A stretch of 64,000 nt of DNA from Paenibacillaceae bacterium GAS479 (GCA_900105225.1 LT629764.1:4112501-4176500); one strand, 5' to 3'; counted from the first letter of the stretch, positions 27,718 to 38,291 are shown. Numbers and translations are program-made. The notes: a model not told the origin generated them from the sequence alone.

Positions 27718-29202
27718 ATGGGAACGATTAAGAAGCTGGGCAATTATATCGGTGGGGCATGGGTAGACAGCCACGCTGACAACTTTGAAGACGTTTACAA
27801 TCCGGCGACGGGGGAGCTGCTTTGCCAAGTACCGCTGTCTACCCGCGAGGATGTGGAAGAAGCGGTTCGCGTTGCTTCGGCAGCCTTTGAGCAATGGAGG
27901 CGGGTACCAGTGCCGCGCCGGGCTCGCGTTTTGTTCGCTTTCCAGCAGTTATTGCTGAGAGACAAAGATGAGTTAGCGAGACTGATTACGCTGGAGAACG
28001 GTAAAAATCTGGTCGAGGCGGCAGGAGAGGTACAGCGCGGCATTGAAAACGTAGAGTTTGCTGCAGGTGCTCCTTCTCTCATGATGGGCGATTCGCTTTC
28101 ATCTATTGCTACCGATGTCGAGGCGACCAACTATCGCTATCCGCTTGGCGTCGTAGGTGGCATCGCTCCGTTCAACTTCCCGATGATGGTTCCTTGCTGG
28201 ATGTTCCCGATGGCCATTGCGATGGGCAACTCTTTTATTCTCAAACCTTCCGAACGTACACCGCTGCTGATTGCCAAGCTGGCTGATCTATTGACCGAGG
28301 CAGGCTTGCCGGCTGGCGTGTTCAATGTTCTGTATGGAGCGCATGACGTCGTCAACGGCCTGTTAGAGCATCCCGAGATCAAGGCGATTTCATTTGTCGG
28401 ATCGAAGCCAGTCGGGGAGTACGTGTTCAAAAAAGGCAGCGAGAACCTGAAGCGGGTTCAGGCGCTTACGGGTGCGAAAAACCATACGATTGTGCTGAAT
28501 GACGCCCATCTCGAAGATACGGTCACGAATATTGTTTCCGCTGCATTCGGTTCTGCTGGAGAGCGCTGCATGGCTTGTGCCGTCGTAACCGTTGAAGAGG
28601 GCATCGCCGATGCCTTTATTAGTCGCTTGAAGGAAAAAACAGCAAGCGTGACAATCGGTAACGGTCTGGATGACGGCGTGTTCCTGGGCCCGGTTATCCG
28701 TGAGGACAATAAGCAGCGCACCATCCGCTACATCGAAAAGGGAATCCAAGAAGGAGCCAAGCTGCTCATCGACGGACGCGAGCGGATGAGCGGGGACGGC
28801 TATTTCATCGGACCGACCATTTTTGAGGATGTATCGCCGGAAATGACGATCTGGAAGGATGAGTTATTTGCTCCGGTACTGTCTGTCATCCGGATCAAAA
28901 ACCTGAAGGAAGGCATCGCCCTCGCCAACCGTTCCGAGTTCGCCAACGGTGCTTGCCTGTTTACGAGTAATGCCGCCTCGATCCGTTACTTCCGGGAGAA
29001 TATCGATGCGGGTATGCTTGGCATTAATTTGGGCGTTCCGGCGCCAATGGCCTTTTTCCCATTCTCGGGCTGGAAAGCCTCTTTCTTCGGGACGCTGCAT
29101 GCCAACGGCAAAGACAGCATCGATTTTTACACCCGCAAAAAAGTCGTCACGGCGCGTTACCCAGAACCTTCTTTCGACGAGGCTGAAGGAGGCGATCACT
29201 AG
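27718..29202 (+). CDS. iolA: Methylmalonate-semialdehyde dehydrogenase (CoA-acylating)
   Basis: Converts malonate semialdehyde to acetyl-CoA (or methylmalonate semialdehyde to propionyl-CoA) with NAD and CoA, the last step of inositol catabolism. ALDH fold, 494 residues. Catalytic Cys284 lies in Gly-Glu-Arg-Cys-Met-Ala; Glu-Asn-Gly-Lys, Gly-Ile-Ala-Pro-Phe-Asn-Phe-Pro and Phe-Val-Gly-Ser-Lys-Pro are typical MmsA stretches. AGAGAGGGG precedes the ATG. First gene of iolABCD; its stop overlaps the iolB start by one base. Confidence 0.95.
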   Translation: MGTIKKLGNYIGGAWVDSHADNFEDVYNPATGELLCQVPLSTREDVEEAVRVASAAFEQWRRVPVPRRARVLFAFQQLLLRDKDELARLITLENGKNLVEAAGEVQRGIENVEFAAGAPSLMMGDSLSSIATDVEATNYRYPLGVVGGIAPFNFPMMVPCWMFPMAIAMGNSFILKPSERTPLLIAKLADLLTEAGLPAGVFNVLYGAHDVVNGLLEHPEIKAISFVGSKPVGEYVFKKGSENLKRVQALTGAKNHTIVLNDAHLEDTVTNIVSAAFGSAGERCMACAVVTVEEGIADAFISRLKEKTASVTIGNGLDDGVFLGPVIREDNKQRTIRYIEKGIQEGAKLLIDGRERMSGDGYFIGPTIFEDVSPEMTIWKDELFAPVLSVIRIKNLKEGIALANRSEFANGACLFTSNAASIRYFRENIDAGMLGINLGVPAPMAFFPFSGWKASFFGTLHANGKDSIDFYTRKKVVTARYPEPSFDEAEGGDH

Positions 29203-30023
29203 TGTCGATTAACCTGCATCTTAAGCCGCAGCAAGTGAGCGGCGAAGGGTATGTCATTGTGCAGGAATCGCTCCATCGGACCGGATCTCTTCTGCAATAC
29301 ACGGGTATGCGCATCGTTGAGATTGAGCCGGGAGCACAATACTCGGAGCTGCTAGAGCAAGACGAGTGCTGTGTCGTAGCAGTCGCGGGGCGTATCGACG
29401 TCAGCGATGGGGAACAGCATTTTACAGCTCTTGGTACGCGTCAAAGCGTGTTTGAGCAGAAGCCGACCGACAGCGTTTTTCTATCCGCAGGCAAGCAGTT
29501 GCTGGTGACAGCTATTGATAAAGCGAGGGTGGCGCTCTGTTACGCCCCTTCGTTGAAGCAGCTGCCGACGCGCTGGATCAAGGCCGACGAGGTTGGTGTA
29601 GAGCATCGCGGCAAATACCAGAATCAGCGTACAGTCCACAATATATTGCCGGACAGCGACGATACGGCGAGCAGTTTGCTCGTGGTCGAGGTTTACACGG
29701 CAGGGGGTAATTTCTCCAGCTATCCGCCTCACAAGCATGACCGTGACTTGCTTCCGCAAGAATCGCTGCTAGAAGAAATCTATTATCATGAGCTGAATCC
29801 GCCGCAAGGCTTTGTGTTTCAGCGAGTTTATACTGACGATCGCTCGATTGACCAGACGATGAGTGTGTGCAACGGTGATATGGTGCTTGTTCCAGCCGGT
29901 TATCATCCTGTAGGGGTGCCGGATGGTTTTTCCTCTTATTATTTGAACGTCATGGCGGGGCCGCGCCGAATTTGGAAGTTTTATAATGACCCGGCGTTCG
30001 AGTGGATTTTGCAGCGGGACTAA
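29202..30023 (+). CDS. iolB: 5-deoxy-glucuronate isomerase
   Basis: Converts 5-deoxyglucuronate to 2-deoxy-5-keto-gluconate. Cupin protein of 273 residues with metal-site motif Tyr-Pro-Pro-His-Lys-His-Asp and a downstream Glu (Leu-Glu-Glu-Ile-Tyr-Tyr-His), plus Gly-Tyr-His-Pro-Val in the second half. The start is GTG overlapping the iolA stop codon by one base, with AAGGAGG upstream, so the genes are probably translationally coupled. Confidence 0.94.
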   Translation: MSINLHLKPQQVSGEGYVIVQESLHRTGSLLQYTGMRIVEIEPGAQYSELLEQDECCVVAVAGRIDVSDGEQHFTALGTRQSVFEQKPTDSVFLSAGKQLLVTAIDKARVALCYAPSLKQLPTRWIKADEVGVEHRGKYQNQRTVHNILPDSDDTASSLLVVEVYTAGGNFSSYPPHKHDRDLLPQESLLEEIYYHELNPPQGFVFQRVYTDDRSIDQTMSVCNGDMVLVPAGYHPVGVPDGFSSYYLNVMAGPRRIWKFYNDPAFEWILQRD

Positions 30024-30065
30024 ACAGGGTGAACGAATGAAATCGCAGAGGAGCGGATCCCGGAC

Positions 30066-31061
30066 ATGAATCTTGACCTAATTGCAATCGGAAGGGCCTG
30101 CATCGACTTGAATGCGGTGGAATACAACCGTCCGATGGAAGAGACGATGACCTTTTCCAAATACGTGGGAGGATCGCCGGCTAATATCGTCATTGGGCTA
30201 GCCCGTTTAGGGCTCAGGGCTGGTTTTATCGGCAAGCTTGCGGATGACCAGCATGGCCGATTCATCAGCCGTTATATGGCTGAAGCTGGTGTGGACACAT
30301 CCGGCTTGACGGTGGATCGCGAGGGCCGCAAGACGGGGCTTGCTTTTACGGAAATTATTAGCCCTGAAGAATGCAGTATCATGATGTACCGTGATGAGGC
30401 TGCCGATCTGTTCCTTAGCCCGGAGGAAGTGGATGAGAACTATATCCGCCAGGCAGGTATCCTGCTCGTATCCGGTACAGGTCTGTCACGCAGCCCATCT
30501 CGCGAAGCGGTGCTCAAAGCTTTGCAAATTGCGAGGCATAACGGCGTCAAAGTGGTGTTTGAACTTGATTATCGTCCTTATACATGGGCTAGTCCCGAAG
30601 AAACAGCCATTTATTATTCACTCGTCGCGGAACTGTCGGATATCGTCATCGGCACGAGGGATGAGTTCGATAAACTCGAAAACCGCATCGGCGGCTCCAA
30701 TGAAGAAACGATTAGCCAGCTATTCCGTCATCAGCCCCAGCTTGTTGTAATCAAACATGGCGTCGACGGTTCTTACGCTTATGCTCGTACAGGAGAGGTT
30801 TATCGCGGGCGTGCTTACAAAGCTCAGGTACTGAAAACATTTGGCGCTGGAGATTCCTACGCCGCTGCATTCCTGTACGCGCTGATCAACGATATGGGAA
30901 TAACGACCGCATTGCAGTTCGGCAGCGCTGCGGCCGCAATCGTAGTGAGCAAACACAGCTCCTCGGCCGCAATGCCGGAAGTCGCAGATATCGAAGCGCT
31001 GATCGCCGCTCAAGAAGCTGCTGCGGCAGACGCCGAAAGCTCTCTCAGCGGAAAGGAGTAG
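30066..31061 (+). CDS. iolC: 5-dehydro-2-deoxygluconokinase
   Basis: Phosphorylates 2-deoxy-5-keto-gluconate at O6 with ATP, producing the IolR inducer and IolJ substrate. PfkB-family kinase of 331 residues. Gly-Gly-Ser-Pro-Ala-Asn is the substrate-side signature near residue 36, and Phe-Gly-Ala-Gly-Asp-Ser-Tyr holds the catalytic Asp and anion hole. GAGGAG lies upstream. Third gene of the operon. Confidence 0.94.
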   Translation: MNLDLIAIGRACIDLNAVEYNRPMEETMTFSKYVGGSPANIVIGLARLGLRAGFIGKLADDQHGRFISRYMAEAGVDTSGLTVDREGRKTGLAFTEIISPEECSIMMYRDEAADLFLSPEEVDENYIRQAGILLVSGTGLSRSPSREAVLKALQIARHNGVKVVFELDYRPYTWASPEETAIYYSLVAELSDIVIGTRDEFDKLENRIGGSNEETISQLFRHQPQLVVIKHGVDGSYAYARTGEVYRGRAYKAQVLKTFGAGDSYAAAFLYALINDMGITTALQFGSAAAAIVVSKHSSSAAMPEVADIEALIAAQEAAAADAESSLSGKE

Positions 31062-31064
31062 GTT

Positions 31065-32978
31065 ATGGCCGGTACAATCCGATTAACAACTTCACAGGCT
31101 CTCATTAAATTCCTGAATCAGCAGTACATTCATGTCGATGGCGAGGAATCCCCTTTTGTTGAGGGCATATTCACCGTGTTTGGACATGGCAATGTGCTCG
31201 GCATCGGGCAAGCTCTGGAGCAGGATTCCGGGCATTTGAAAGTGTTCCAGGGGAAAAATGAACAGGGCATGGCGCATGCGGCAATCGCCTTCAGCAAAGA
31301 AAAACGCCGCCGTAAAATAATGGCCGTTTCTACCTCGGCTGGCCCAGGCTCGGCCAACGTGGTGACGGCGGCGGCAACCGCGCTCGCCAATCAGCTGCCA
31401 GTGCTGTTCCTGCCTGGAGATACGTTTGCAACACGCCAGCCGGACCCGGTGCTGCAGCAGCTCGAACAGGAATACAGCATCGCAGTGACGACGAATGACG
31501 CGCTGAAGCCGGTTTCTCGTTACTGGGACCGAATTACGCGGCCGGAGCAACTGATGAGCAGCTTGCTGCGCGCTTTTGAGGTGTTGACTGACCCGGCCCG
31601 CTGCGGCCCGGTGACCATCTGTATCTGCCAAGATACGGAGGGCGAAGCTTTCGATTACGATGAAGCGTTTTTCCGCAAGCGTGTTCACTATATGGATCGT
31701 CTAGCGCCAAGCGAGCGTGAGCTGCTGGCTGCGACGGAGCTGATTCGCCGTAGTCGTCGTCCGCTCATCATCGCCGGCGGCGGCGTCCGATATTCGGGGG
31801 CGCGGGAAGAGCTGATGGCTTTTTCAACCGCCTACAATATTCCGATTGTGGAGACTCAGGCGGGCAAATCGGCGGTAGAGTCCACTTTTGCCAACAATCT
31901 GGGCGGCATGGGGCTGACCGGTACATCATCAGCGAACAAAGCCGCGCAGGAAGCGGATTTAATTATCGGTATCGGCACCCGTTACAGCGACTTTACAACA
32001 TCGTCAAAAACGGCTTTCAATTTTGAAAACACGGCGTTTCTGAACATCAACGTCAGTCGGCTGCATGCTTATAAGCTGGATGCGCTGCAAGTTGTGGCCG
32101 ATGCCAAAACAGCTCTATCCGGGCTTCACGCAATGCTCGAAGGTTATCGCAGCCAATTCGGAGAGCGGATCGGACAATTGAAGCGGGAATGGGATGGAGA
32201 AAGAGAGCGTCTGGCCGGAATCGTTTTTGCGCGGGAAGATTTTGATCCTGAGGTTAAAGGCCATTTTACGCAGGAGCAGCTAAATGAATATGCGGACGCG
32301 CTCGGTACAGAGCTGCCGCAGTCTTCGGCGCTGCTGGCGATCAACGAGGCGCTGGCCCCAGACAGCATTATCGTTGGCGCAGCGGGTTCCTTGCCGGGTG
32401 ATCTGCAACGCGCCTGGAGTGCGAGTGTCCCGGATACGTATCATGTCGAATATGGATACTCCTGCATGGGTTATGAAATATCCGGCGCATTGGGCGTTAA
32501 GCTGGCCAAGCCGGACCACGAAGTATATTCCATCGTTGGCGACGGCAGCTTCCTGATGCTGCATTCCGAGTTGATCACAGCTCTGCAATACAACCATAAG
32601 ATCAACATCCTGCTGTTCGATAATTCGGGCTTTGGCTGCATCAACAACTTGCAGATGGGCAATGGCGGAGGCAGCTATTTCTGTGAGTTCCGCAATGATG
32701 AAAAACAGATTATGAACATCGATTACGCTAAGGTCGCTGAAGGTTACGGCGCTAAAGTGTATCGTGCCAATACGCTTGAGCAACTGCGGGAAGCTTTGGC
32801 GGATGCGAAGGGGCAGAGCCGTTCCACCCTGATCGATATCAAAGTACTGCCTAAAACGATGACGGACGGTTACGGAGGCTGGTGGAATGTCGGCGTTGCC
32901 GAGGTTTCGGAAAGCGAAAGTATCCGGCAAGCTCATGAGAGCAGAATGAGCAAACTGCAAGGAGCAAAATCCTATTAA
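31065..32978 (+). CDS. iolD: 3D-(3,5/4)-trihydroxycyclohexane-1,2-dione hydrolase
   Basis: ThDP-dependent ring-opening enzyme giving 5-deoxyglucuronate. The 637 residues have the N-terminal Pyr domain (Gly-Asn-Val-Leu-Gly-Ile and a Ser-Thr-Ser-Ala-Gly-Pro-Gly-Ser stretch), a central domain, and a ThDP-binding motif beginning Gly-Asp-Gly-Ser-Phe and ending Asp-Asn-Ser-Gly-Phe-Gly-Cys in the PP domain. It starts 3 bases after iolC with AAAGGAG. Last gene of iolABCD, followed by a terminator. Confidence 0.95.
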   Translation: MAGTIRLTTSQALIKFLNQQYIHVDGEESPFVEGIFTVFGHGNVLGIGQALEQDSGHLKVFQGKNEQGMAHAAIAFSKEKRRRKIMAVSTSAGPGSANVVTAAATALANQLPVLFLPGDTFATRQPDPVLQQLEQEYSIAVTTNDALKPVSRYWDRITRPEQLMSSLLRAFEVLTDPARCGPVTICICQDTEGEAFDYDEAFFRKRVHYMDRLAPSERELLAATELIRRSRRPLIIAGGGVRYSGAREELMAFSTAYNIPIVETQAGKSAVESTFANNLGGMGLTGTSSANKAAQEADLIIGIGTRYSDFTTSSKTAFNFENTAFLNINVSRLHAYKLDALQVVADAKTALSGLHAMLEGYRSQFGERIGQLKREWDGERERLAGIVFAREDFDPEVKGHFTQEQLNEYADALGTELPQSSALLAINEALAPDSIIVGAAGSLPGDLQRAWSASVPDTYHVEYGYSCMGYEISGALGVKLAKPDHEVYSIVGDGSFLMLHSELITALQYNHKINILLFDNSGFGCINNLQMGNGGGSYFCEFRNDEKQIMNIDYAKVAEGYGAKVYRANTLEQLREALADAKGQSRSTLIDIKVLPKTMTDGYGGWWNVGVAEVSESESIRQAHESRMSKLQGAKSY

Positions 32979-32982
32979 CAGC

Positions 32983-33021
32983 AAAGCCCTTCCGACGACG
33001 ATTTCTTCGGGAGGGCTTTTT
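32983..33021. terminator. Terminator between iolD and the second DeoR gene
   Basis: Stem AAAGCCCTTCCGA with TCGGGAGGGCTTT and a U5 run. Positioned to serve both convergent genes. Confidence 0.85.
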
Positions 33022-33022
33022 G

Positions 33023-33775
33023 TTAGGGATAAAGCAGTCTAATGCCATGCTCGCTTGCATAGTTTTCGTAGGCTTCGGGAGGTTTGCTGTTCGTCACAAT
33101 ACAGCTGAGATCGCTCAGCTGGCAATAAGTAGTGAGTGAATACTGATCGAATTTGCTGTCGTCGATCATTAAGTAAGTGCTCAAGCTTTTTTTGGCGACC
33201 ATACTTTTGATCTCTGTTTCCATCGGAGAGGAGTTAGTGACGCCATTGGCAATGGAAATACCGGTAGAAGCCAGGAAGGCTTTAGTAATGTTGTATTTCT
33301 GCAGCAGCTCCAAGCTTTGGTATCCGACGAATGAATTTGTATTGCGCTCCAGCATGCCGCCTGTGGAAAACAGGGTCAACCCGGAGTAGGCTCTGGCATC
33401 GTGGATAAAATCAAAGTTGTTAGTGACAATCGTCAGATGTCTGTCAGCAAGGTAAGGCAGCATTTCCAGCGTTGTTGTGCCGGAATCGACAAACAGCACG
33501 TCACCGTCTTCCACGCAGGTGGCGGCCAACTGGCCAATCAACTGTTTTTTGCCCAAATAGAGATCTTTTCTCTCATTGAACTTAATCAGTGTGGAATGAT
33601 TGACCGAGACGCCTCCGTACACTTTTTTTAGAATGCCGGAATCAACCAGTTCCTGAACGTCGCGACGGACGGTATTTTTGGATACTTGAAATTGATCCAT
33701 GAGCTCATCCAGAGAAACGGATTCATGCTGATAGACATATTCCTTCATTTGTTGAATTCGTTTGGATTTAATCAT
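33023..33775 (-). CDS. DeoR-family repressor, IolR-like copy 2
   Basis: The 250 residues have a DeoR helix-turn-helix (Val-Ser-Leu-Asp-Glu-Leu-Met then Val-Ser-Lys-Asn-Thr-Val-Arg-Arg-Asp-Val) and a DeoRC domain with Phe-Val-Asp-Ser-Gly-Thr-Thr-Thr and Ile-Asp-Asp-Ser-Lys-Phe. It is as similar to Bacillus IolR as the copy at 26722, so which one is the functional orthologue cannot be settled by eye. AGGAGC precedes the ATG. Convergent with iolD and divergent from the alaS leader. Confidence 0.83.
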   Translation of the reverse strand: MIKSKRIQQMKEYVYQHESVSLDELMDQFQVSKNTVRRDVQELVDSGILKKVYGGVSVNHSTLIKFNERKDLYLGKKQLIGQLAATCVEDGDVLFVDSGTTTLEMLPYLADRHLTIVTNNFDFIHDARAYSGLTLFSTGGMLERNTNSFVGYQSLELLQKYNITKAFLASTGISIANGVTNSSPMETEIKSMVAKKSLSTYLMIDDSKFDQYSLTTYCQLSDLSCIVTNSKPPEAYENYASEHGIRLLYP

Positions 33776-33870
33776 TGTTAACTGCTCCTAGTTTGGCCAT
33801 AATATCTCTCCCTATTTTAAACAAAATCCTGCCAATAAGACAGTCCCTATCCGCTAAGATGGGCGGTAAA

Positions 33871-33899
33871 TTGACAACAAAGCGCCGTTAACCTATAAT
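33871..33899 (+). promoter_or_regulatory. Consensus SigA promoter of alaS leader
   Basis: Perfect TTGACA (33871-33876), a 17-base spacer and perfect TATAAT (33894-33899). Confidence 0.92.
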
Positions 33900-33904
33900 T
33901 TTGA

Positions 33905-34186
33905 GCATATATGAACAGCGTTGATGAGATGTTAGTAGGGCGCAGCCCGGCAAGCAGAGAGAGGATTCCTCCCGCGCGATATTTCGCTGGCGGTTGGCTG
34001 CAAGAATCCCCATGCCGAAGAGTGCACCGAAGCTGATCTCAGAGTGTGGATCAACTCCACCGGCTGCAGGACCCGTTATCGTCCGCGAAGAGGAGATTGC
34101 CCCTACGCTTCCATACGAAGCCGGGCAGTAACCAGGGTGGTACCGCGATATCAATCGTCCCTGTCAATTGACAGGGGCGTTTTTTG
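33905..34186 (+). promoter_or_regulatory. T-box riboswitch controlling alaS
   Basis: T-box AGGGTGGTACCGCG at 34134-34147. The terminator palindrome is at 34156-34179, followed by U6. Stem I shows AGAGAG (33956-33963 region), GGCTGCAAG and the specifier context GAA-GCT with GCT (Ala) at 34032-34034, matching the downstream gene. Confidence 0.95.
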
Positions 34187-34235
34187 TGTTTCTGATTCAA
34201 CTCCCATTAAACTCAAGGAAGGCTGGAATCCAATC

Positions 34236-36872
34236 ATGAAAGCAGCAGAAATCCGCTCCAAGTGGCTGAAATTTTTTGAAAGCAAAGGACATAAAGTAGA
34301 GCCGAGCGCATCGCTCGTACCTCACAACGATCCATCCCTGCTCTGGATCAATGCCGGAATCGCACCGCTTAAGCCATATTTGGATGGCCGTCAAATCCCG
34401 GAAAATCCACGTATTACGAATGCTCAGAAGTGTATCCGTACCAATGACATTGAGAACGTCGGCAAAACGCGCCGCCATCAGACGTTTTTCGAGATGCTTG
34501 GCAATTTCTCCATCGGAGATTACTTCAAAAACGAGGTTATCGTCTGGTCCTGGGAATTCCTCACCTCTAAAGACTACATTGGTTTTGATCCGGAGCGACT
34601 GAGCGTCACCGTGCACCCGGAAGACGAGGAGGCCTACAAGCTGTGGAACGAAACAGTTGGCATCCCTGCAGAGCGCATCATTAAGCTGGAAGGCAACTTC
34701 TGGGAAATTGGTGAAGGCCCTTGCGGACCTTGTACAGAAATTTTTTACGATCGCGGCGAAAAATACGGCAATGACCCTTCCGATCCTGAGCTGTACCCGG
34801 GAGGCGAGAACGAGCGTTACCTGGAAGTATGGAACCTTGTTTTCACCCAGTACAACTTGAACAAGGACGGCAGTTACACGCCGCTGCCGAACAAAAACAT
34901 CGATACCGGCGCCGGTTTGGAGCGCTTCGCCTCCATCCTGCAAGATGTTGACTCCAACTTCGATACGGATCTGTTCGTGCCGATCATTGCGAAATCCGCT
35001 GAAATTGCGGGTGTCAAATATGGAGAGAACACGGATACGGACGTCGCTCTAAAGGTTATCGCCGACCACGTTCGTACGGTTATATTCGCCGCTGGCGACG
35101 GCGTGCTGCCTTCCAACGAAGGTCGCGGTTACGTTATTCGCCGCTTGCTGCGCCGTGCTGTGCGCTACGGCAAAACGCTCGGCATCGATCGTCCGTTCCT
35201 GTACCAGCTGACTGGCACAGTCGGCGACATCATGGGTGTGTATTATCCGGAAGTTGTGGACAAACGCGAGTTCATCGAGAAAGCTATCCGCAGCGAGGAG
35301 GAGCAGTTCCACCGTACGCTGGAAGGCGGCCTTGGTCTGCTTGAGCAGCTTGCCCGCACAGCGAAGGCGGACGGCCGCAGCGAGATCAGCGGCGAGGATG
35401 CGTTCAAGCTGTACGATACGTTCGGTTTCCCGTTCGACCTGACGGAGGACTATGCCGGCGAGAACGGTCTTAGCGTGGACCGCGGCGGCTTCGACAATGC
35501 GATGGAAGCTCAGCGCAACCGTGCCCGTGCAGCCCGCCAGGAGTCAGGCGGAATGGGCATTCAAGGCGGAGCGCTTTCCGGCTTTACGGAGCCGAGCCAG
35601 TTTATCGGTTACTCGAACCTTGTCAGCGACGCTGTCGTGACCGGTATTTTTGTGGACGGTGAGCTGGCCGACATCGCCGGAGAAGGCAGCCGCGTCCTCG
35701 TGGTGCTGGACCGTACGCCATTTTATGCTGAGAGTGGCGGTCAGATCGGCGATAAGGGCTTCATCAGCGCGCCAGGGCTGAAGCTTGAGGTCGAAGATGT
35801 GACCAAGGCTCCACATGGTCAGTCGGTACATCATGCGCTTGTCGTGGAAGGCACGTTGCATAAAGGCGGTGGAGTATCCGCCGAAGTATCCCGCTCTTCC
35901 CGCAGCGACACGGTCAAAAACCACACTGCGACGCATCTCCTGCACAAAGCGCTTAAGGAAGTACTCGGTTCCCACGTCAATCAGGCTGGTTCGCTCGTAG
36001 AAGCGGAGCGTCTGCGTTTCGACTTCTCACATATTGGCGCTATCTCGACTGAAGAGCTGACGGATATTGAGCGCCGCGTCAACGAGCAGATCTGGAATGG
36101 CACGCAAGTGGTTATCGAAAGCAAACCAATCGCTGAAGCCAAAGCGATGGGCGCAATGGCTTTGTTCGGCGAGAAGTACGGCGATATCGTGCGTGTCGTG
36201 CAGGTGGGTGACTATAGCGTTGAGCTGTGCGGTGGATGCCATGTCGAAAATACGGCTCAGATCGGCTTGTTCAAAATTACCGGCGAAACAGGCATCGGCT
36301 CCGGCGTACGCCGCATTGAGGCTGTTACCGGCAAAAATGCCTATGCCTTCACCGAGGATCGGTTGGAGCTGCTCCAGCAGGCAGCAGCTCTGCTCAAGGC
36401 AGGCGTCGCTGAGTTGCCGCGCCGCCTGGAAGCTTTGCTCGGCCAGGTCAAAGAGCTGCAGCGCGATAATGATTCGCTGCAGGGCAAGCTGGCTCGCATC
36501 GAAGCAGGCAACCTGGAGAGCGGCGTCAAAACTGCCGGCGAACTCAGCGTTCTGGCAGCCCGAGTCAGCGCTCCATCGATGGACGCGCTGCGCGGCATTG
36601 CCGACGAATTGCGCCTCAAGCTCCCGGCAGCGGTCATCGCGCTCGGCGCTCCTGCTGAAGGCAAGGTGAACCTTGTCGTTTCCGTGCCGCAGGAGCTCGT
36701 CAAAAAAGGAATCCATGCTGGGAAGATCATCAAAGAAGCGGCGGCAGTTTGCGGCGGCGGCGGTGGCGGTCGTCCGGATATGGCTCAAGCGGGAGGCAAA
36801 GACCCGGCTAAGCTCGAAGAAGCGCTCAAACTTGTCGAAGAACTGGTTCTTGCCGGGGCAAATGTGATATAG
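34236..36872 (+). CDS. alaS: Alanyl-tRNA synthetase
   Basis: Charges tRNA-Ala and edits Ser/Gly mischarging. 878 residues from Met-Lys-Ala-Ala-Glu-Ile-Arg. Domains: class II catalytic core with Arg-Thr-Asn-Asp-Ile-Glu-Asn-Val-Gly near residue 70, tRNA-recognition region, editing domain with His-Thr-Ala-Thr-His-Leu-Leu and Cys-Gly-Gly-Cys-His zinc motifs, and a C-terminal C-Ala domain ending in a Gly-rich Gly-Gly-Gly-Gly-Gly-Gly-Arg-Pro stretch. The open frame upstream of 34236 is the T-box leader and not translated. Confidence 0.97.
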   Translation: MKAAEIRSKWLKFFESKGHKVEPSASLVPHNDPSLLWINAGIAPLKPYLDGRQIPENPRITNAQKCIRTNDIENVGKTRRHQTFFEMLGNFSIGDYFKNEVIVWSWEFLTSKDYIGFDPERLSVTVHPEDEEAYKLWNETVGIPAERIIKLEGNFWEIGEGPCGPCTEIFYDRGEKYGNDPSDPELYPGGENERYLEVWNLVFTQYNLNKDGSYTPLPNKNIDTGAGLERFASILQDVDSNFDTDLFVPIIAKSAEIAGVKYGENTDTDVALKVIADHVRTVIFAAGDGVLPSNEGRGYVIRRLLRRAVRYGKTLGIDRPFLYQLTGTVGDIMGVYYPEVVDKREFIEKAIRSEEEQFHRTLEGGLGLLEQLARTAKADGRSEISGEDAFKLYDTFGFPFDLTEDYAGENGLSVDRGGFDNAMEAQRNRARAARQESGGMGIQGGALSGFTEPSQFIGYSNLVSDAVVTGIFVDGELADIAGEGSRVLVVLDRTPFYAESGGQIGDKGFISAPGLKLEVEDVTKAPHGQSVHHALVVEGTLHKGGGVSAEVSRSSRSDTVKNHTATHLLHKALKEVLGSHVNQAGSLVEAERLRFDFSHIGAISTEELTDIERRVNEQIWNGTQVVIESKPIAEAKAMGAMALFGEKYGDIVRVVQVGDYSVELCGGCHVENTAQIGLFKITGETGIGSGVRRIEAVTGKNAYAFTEDRLELLQQAAALLKAGVAELPRRLEALLGQVKELQRDNDSLQGKLARIEAGNLESGVKTAGELSVLAARVSAPSMDALRGIADELRLKLPAAVIALGAPAEGKVNLVVSVPQELVKKGIHAGKIIKEAAAVCGGGGGGRPDMAQAGGKDPAKLEEALKLVEELVLAGANVI

Positions 36873-36932
36873 TGAAGACGTATCTTTAAATGTGCCCACT
36901 CATTCGGGCCAGAGGAAAGCGAGGTGCTTTCG

Positions 36933-37193
36933 GTGAGCTCCATGGACAAGACAATGAAGTTTGACGTGGTTGCAGATGGTCCTGAGGCTTCCTCCAAGGA
37001 GATTCTGCTGACGGTGTATGACGCGCTGATCGACAAGGACTACAATCCGATCAATCAGATCGTTGGGTATCTGCTATCCGGAGACCCCGCTTACATCCCG
37101 AGGCACAACAACGCAAGAAGCCTGATTCGCAAGAAGGAACGAGACGAGCTCATTGAGGAATTGGTGCGCTCCTATCTTGCCAATCACCGCTGA
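36933..37193 (+). CDS. IreB-family regulatory phosphoprotein (DUF965, YrzL)
   Basis: An 86-residue cytosolic protein starting [10 protein letters not shown]. In Enterococcus, IreB is a substrate of the Ser/Thr kinase IreK and affects cephalosporin tolerance. The conserved [14 protein letters not shown] block is intact. GTG start chosen for its GAGGTG site 6 bases upstream. It forms the standard alaS-ireB-ruvX-DUF1292 cluster. Confidence 0.9.
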   Translation: MSSMDKTMKFDVVADGPEASSKEILLTVYDALIDKDYNPINQIVGYLLSGDPAYIPRHNNARSLIRKKERDELIEELVRSYLANHR

Positions 37194-37219
37194 TTCGGGC
37201 ATGGACAGGAGAATGACCA

Positions 37220-37636
37220 CTGATTAGAATTTTGGGCTTGGATTACGGTGACCGCCGCATCGGCGTTGCCCTCAGCGATCCCATGGGCTGGACAGCACAG
37301 GGATTGGAAGTGTTGCAGCGCAGGGACGGCAGCGAGCTGCAGCGGCTTGCTCAGCTTGTAATCGAGCATGAGGTCACTGAGATCGTTGTCGGACTGCCGA
37401 AGAATATGAACGGCACCATCGGTCCGCGTGGCGAAATTTGCATCGCATTTGCCGAGGAACTTCGGCAATTAGTCAACTTACCTGTACACCTATGGGACGA
37501 AAGACTTACGACGGTATCCGCTGAACGGACACTGATCGAGGCGGATGTCAGCCGCAAGAAACGCAAGCAGGTTGTCGACAAGATGGCGGCCTCGCTTATT
37601 TTGCAAAATTATCTCGACTCTAAGATGAAAAGGTGA
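37220..37636 (+). CDS. ruvX: Holliday-junction resolvase-like YqgF/RuvX (rRNA processing)
   Basis: RNase H-fold protein of about 138 residues, related to Escherichia coli YqgF, which takes part in pre-16S rRNA 5' maturation. Leu-Gly-Leu-Asp-Tyr-Gly-Asp carries the first catalytic Asp; Val-Gly-Leu-Pro and Asp-Glu-Arg-Leu-Thr-Thr hold the others. No ATG, GTG or suitably placed TTG fits the family N-terminus: an in-frame stop lies at 37214. CTG at 37220 has GGAG 8 bases upstream and gives Met-Ile-Arg-Ile-Leu-Gly, so I choose it; ATT at 37223 or TTG at 37232 are alternatives. Confidence 0.88.
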   Translation: MIRILGLDYGDRRIGVALSDPMGWTAQGLEVLQRRDGSELQRLAQLVIEHEVTEIVVGLPKNMNGTIGPRGEICIAFAEELRQLVNLPVHLWDERLTTVSAERTLIEADVSRKKRKQVVDKMAASLILQNYLDSKMKR

Positions 37637-37644
37637 GGGTAACG

Positions 37645-37950
37645 ATGGCAAATGACGACATGCAGTTTGAAGAGCCGGAAATCATCTATATTCCGGATGA
37701 AGACGGCAACGAGGAAGAATTCGAAGTTATCATGAAGTTCGAGGTCGACGGCTCGGACAAGAAATATATGATGGTAGTGCCGCTCAGCGTCGAGGAATCA
37801 GACGATGAAGAGGACGAGGTATACGCCTTCCGTTACGAGGAAGACGGCGATGACCTCAAGCTGTACACGATCGACGACGAGGAAGAGTGGAGCATGGTCG
37901 AAGAGACCTTCAACACCTTGCTTGGTGAACTGGAGGAAGACAAAGACTAA
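37645..37950 (+). CDS. DUF1292 protein (YrzB-like)
   Basis: The 101-residue, strongly acidic protein has the DUF1292 core: Ile-Tyr-Ile-Pro-Asp-Glu-Asp-Gly-Asn-Glu-Glu-Glu-Phe-Glu-Val, then Tyr-Met-Met-Val-Val-Pro and Val-Tyr-Ala-Phe-Arg-Tyr. Conserved between ruvX and mltG in Firmicutes; function unknown. Start chosen at the ATG with AGGTGAGGG upstream. Its stop overlaps the start of the next gene, a second DUF1292-like protein. Confidence 0.88.
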   Translation: MANDDMQFEEPEIIYIPDEDGNEEEFEVIMKFEVDGSDKKYMMVVPLSVEESDDEEDEVYAFRYEEDGDDLKLYTIDDEEEWSMVEETFNTLLGELEEDKD

Positions 37951-38255
37951 TGAGCACAGGACTTCCGCAGCGTATTACTCTCCTCAAGGAAACATACGGC
38001 CGCGAGGTGCTGCTGGTGGATGAGCAGGGACAGGAGATTCCGTTTGTTATTCAAGCGGAATTCAGCCTGGACGGGACTTCCTACGCAGCACTTCAGTCCC
38101 TGACCGGCCGCAAGGACGGCGAGGCTGAGATGTTCCGCATCATCACAGATAATGACGGAGCACCTGAGCTGGAGACGATTGAGGATGATGATGAATGGGA
38201 GCTTGCCGCCGAGACGTATGATGCGTTGTTATTTGACGGAGCAAGCGAAGAATAG
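37950..38255 (+). CDS. Second DUF1292-like protein
   Basis: 101 residues, translationally coupled to the preceding gene (TAATG overlap). The layout matches DUF1292: a Gly-Gln-Glu-Ile-Pro-Phe strand, Tyr-Ala-Ala-Leu-Gln, Ala-Glu-Met-Phe-Arg-Ile, Leu-Glu-Thr-Ile-Glu-Asp-Asp-Asp-Glu-Trp. It is less acidic and more diverged than its neighbour, suggesting an old tandem duplication. Confidence 0.75.
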   Translation: MSTGLPQRITLLKETYGREVLLVDEQGQEIPFVIQAEFSLDGTSYAALQSLTGRKDGEAEMFRIITDNDGAPELETIEDDDEWELAAETYDALLFDGASEE

Positions 38256-38265
38256 CAAGATGTAC

Positions 38266-38291
38266 GGGGCGGGCTTTTGCCGCCCCTTTTT
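38266..38291 (+). terminator. Terminator after the DUF1292 pair
   Basis: 7-bp GC stem GGGGCGG/CCGCCCC with a 7-base loop and a U5 run. mltG therefore probably has its own promoter nearby (TATAAT at 38307-38312, but no clear -35). Confidence 0.85.

Noticed and set aside
34044-34235. N-terminal extension of AlaRS
   Set aside because: The sequence is T-box leader RNA; the family start Met-Lys-Ala-Ala-Glu-Ile is at 34236.
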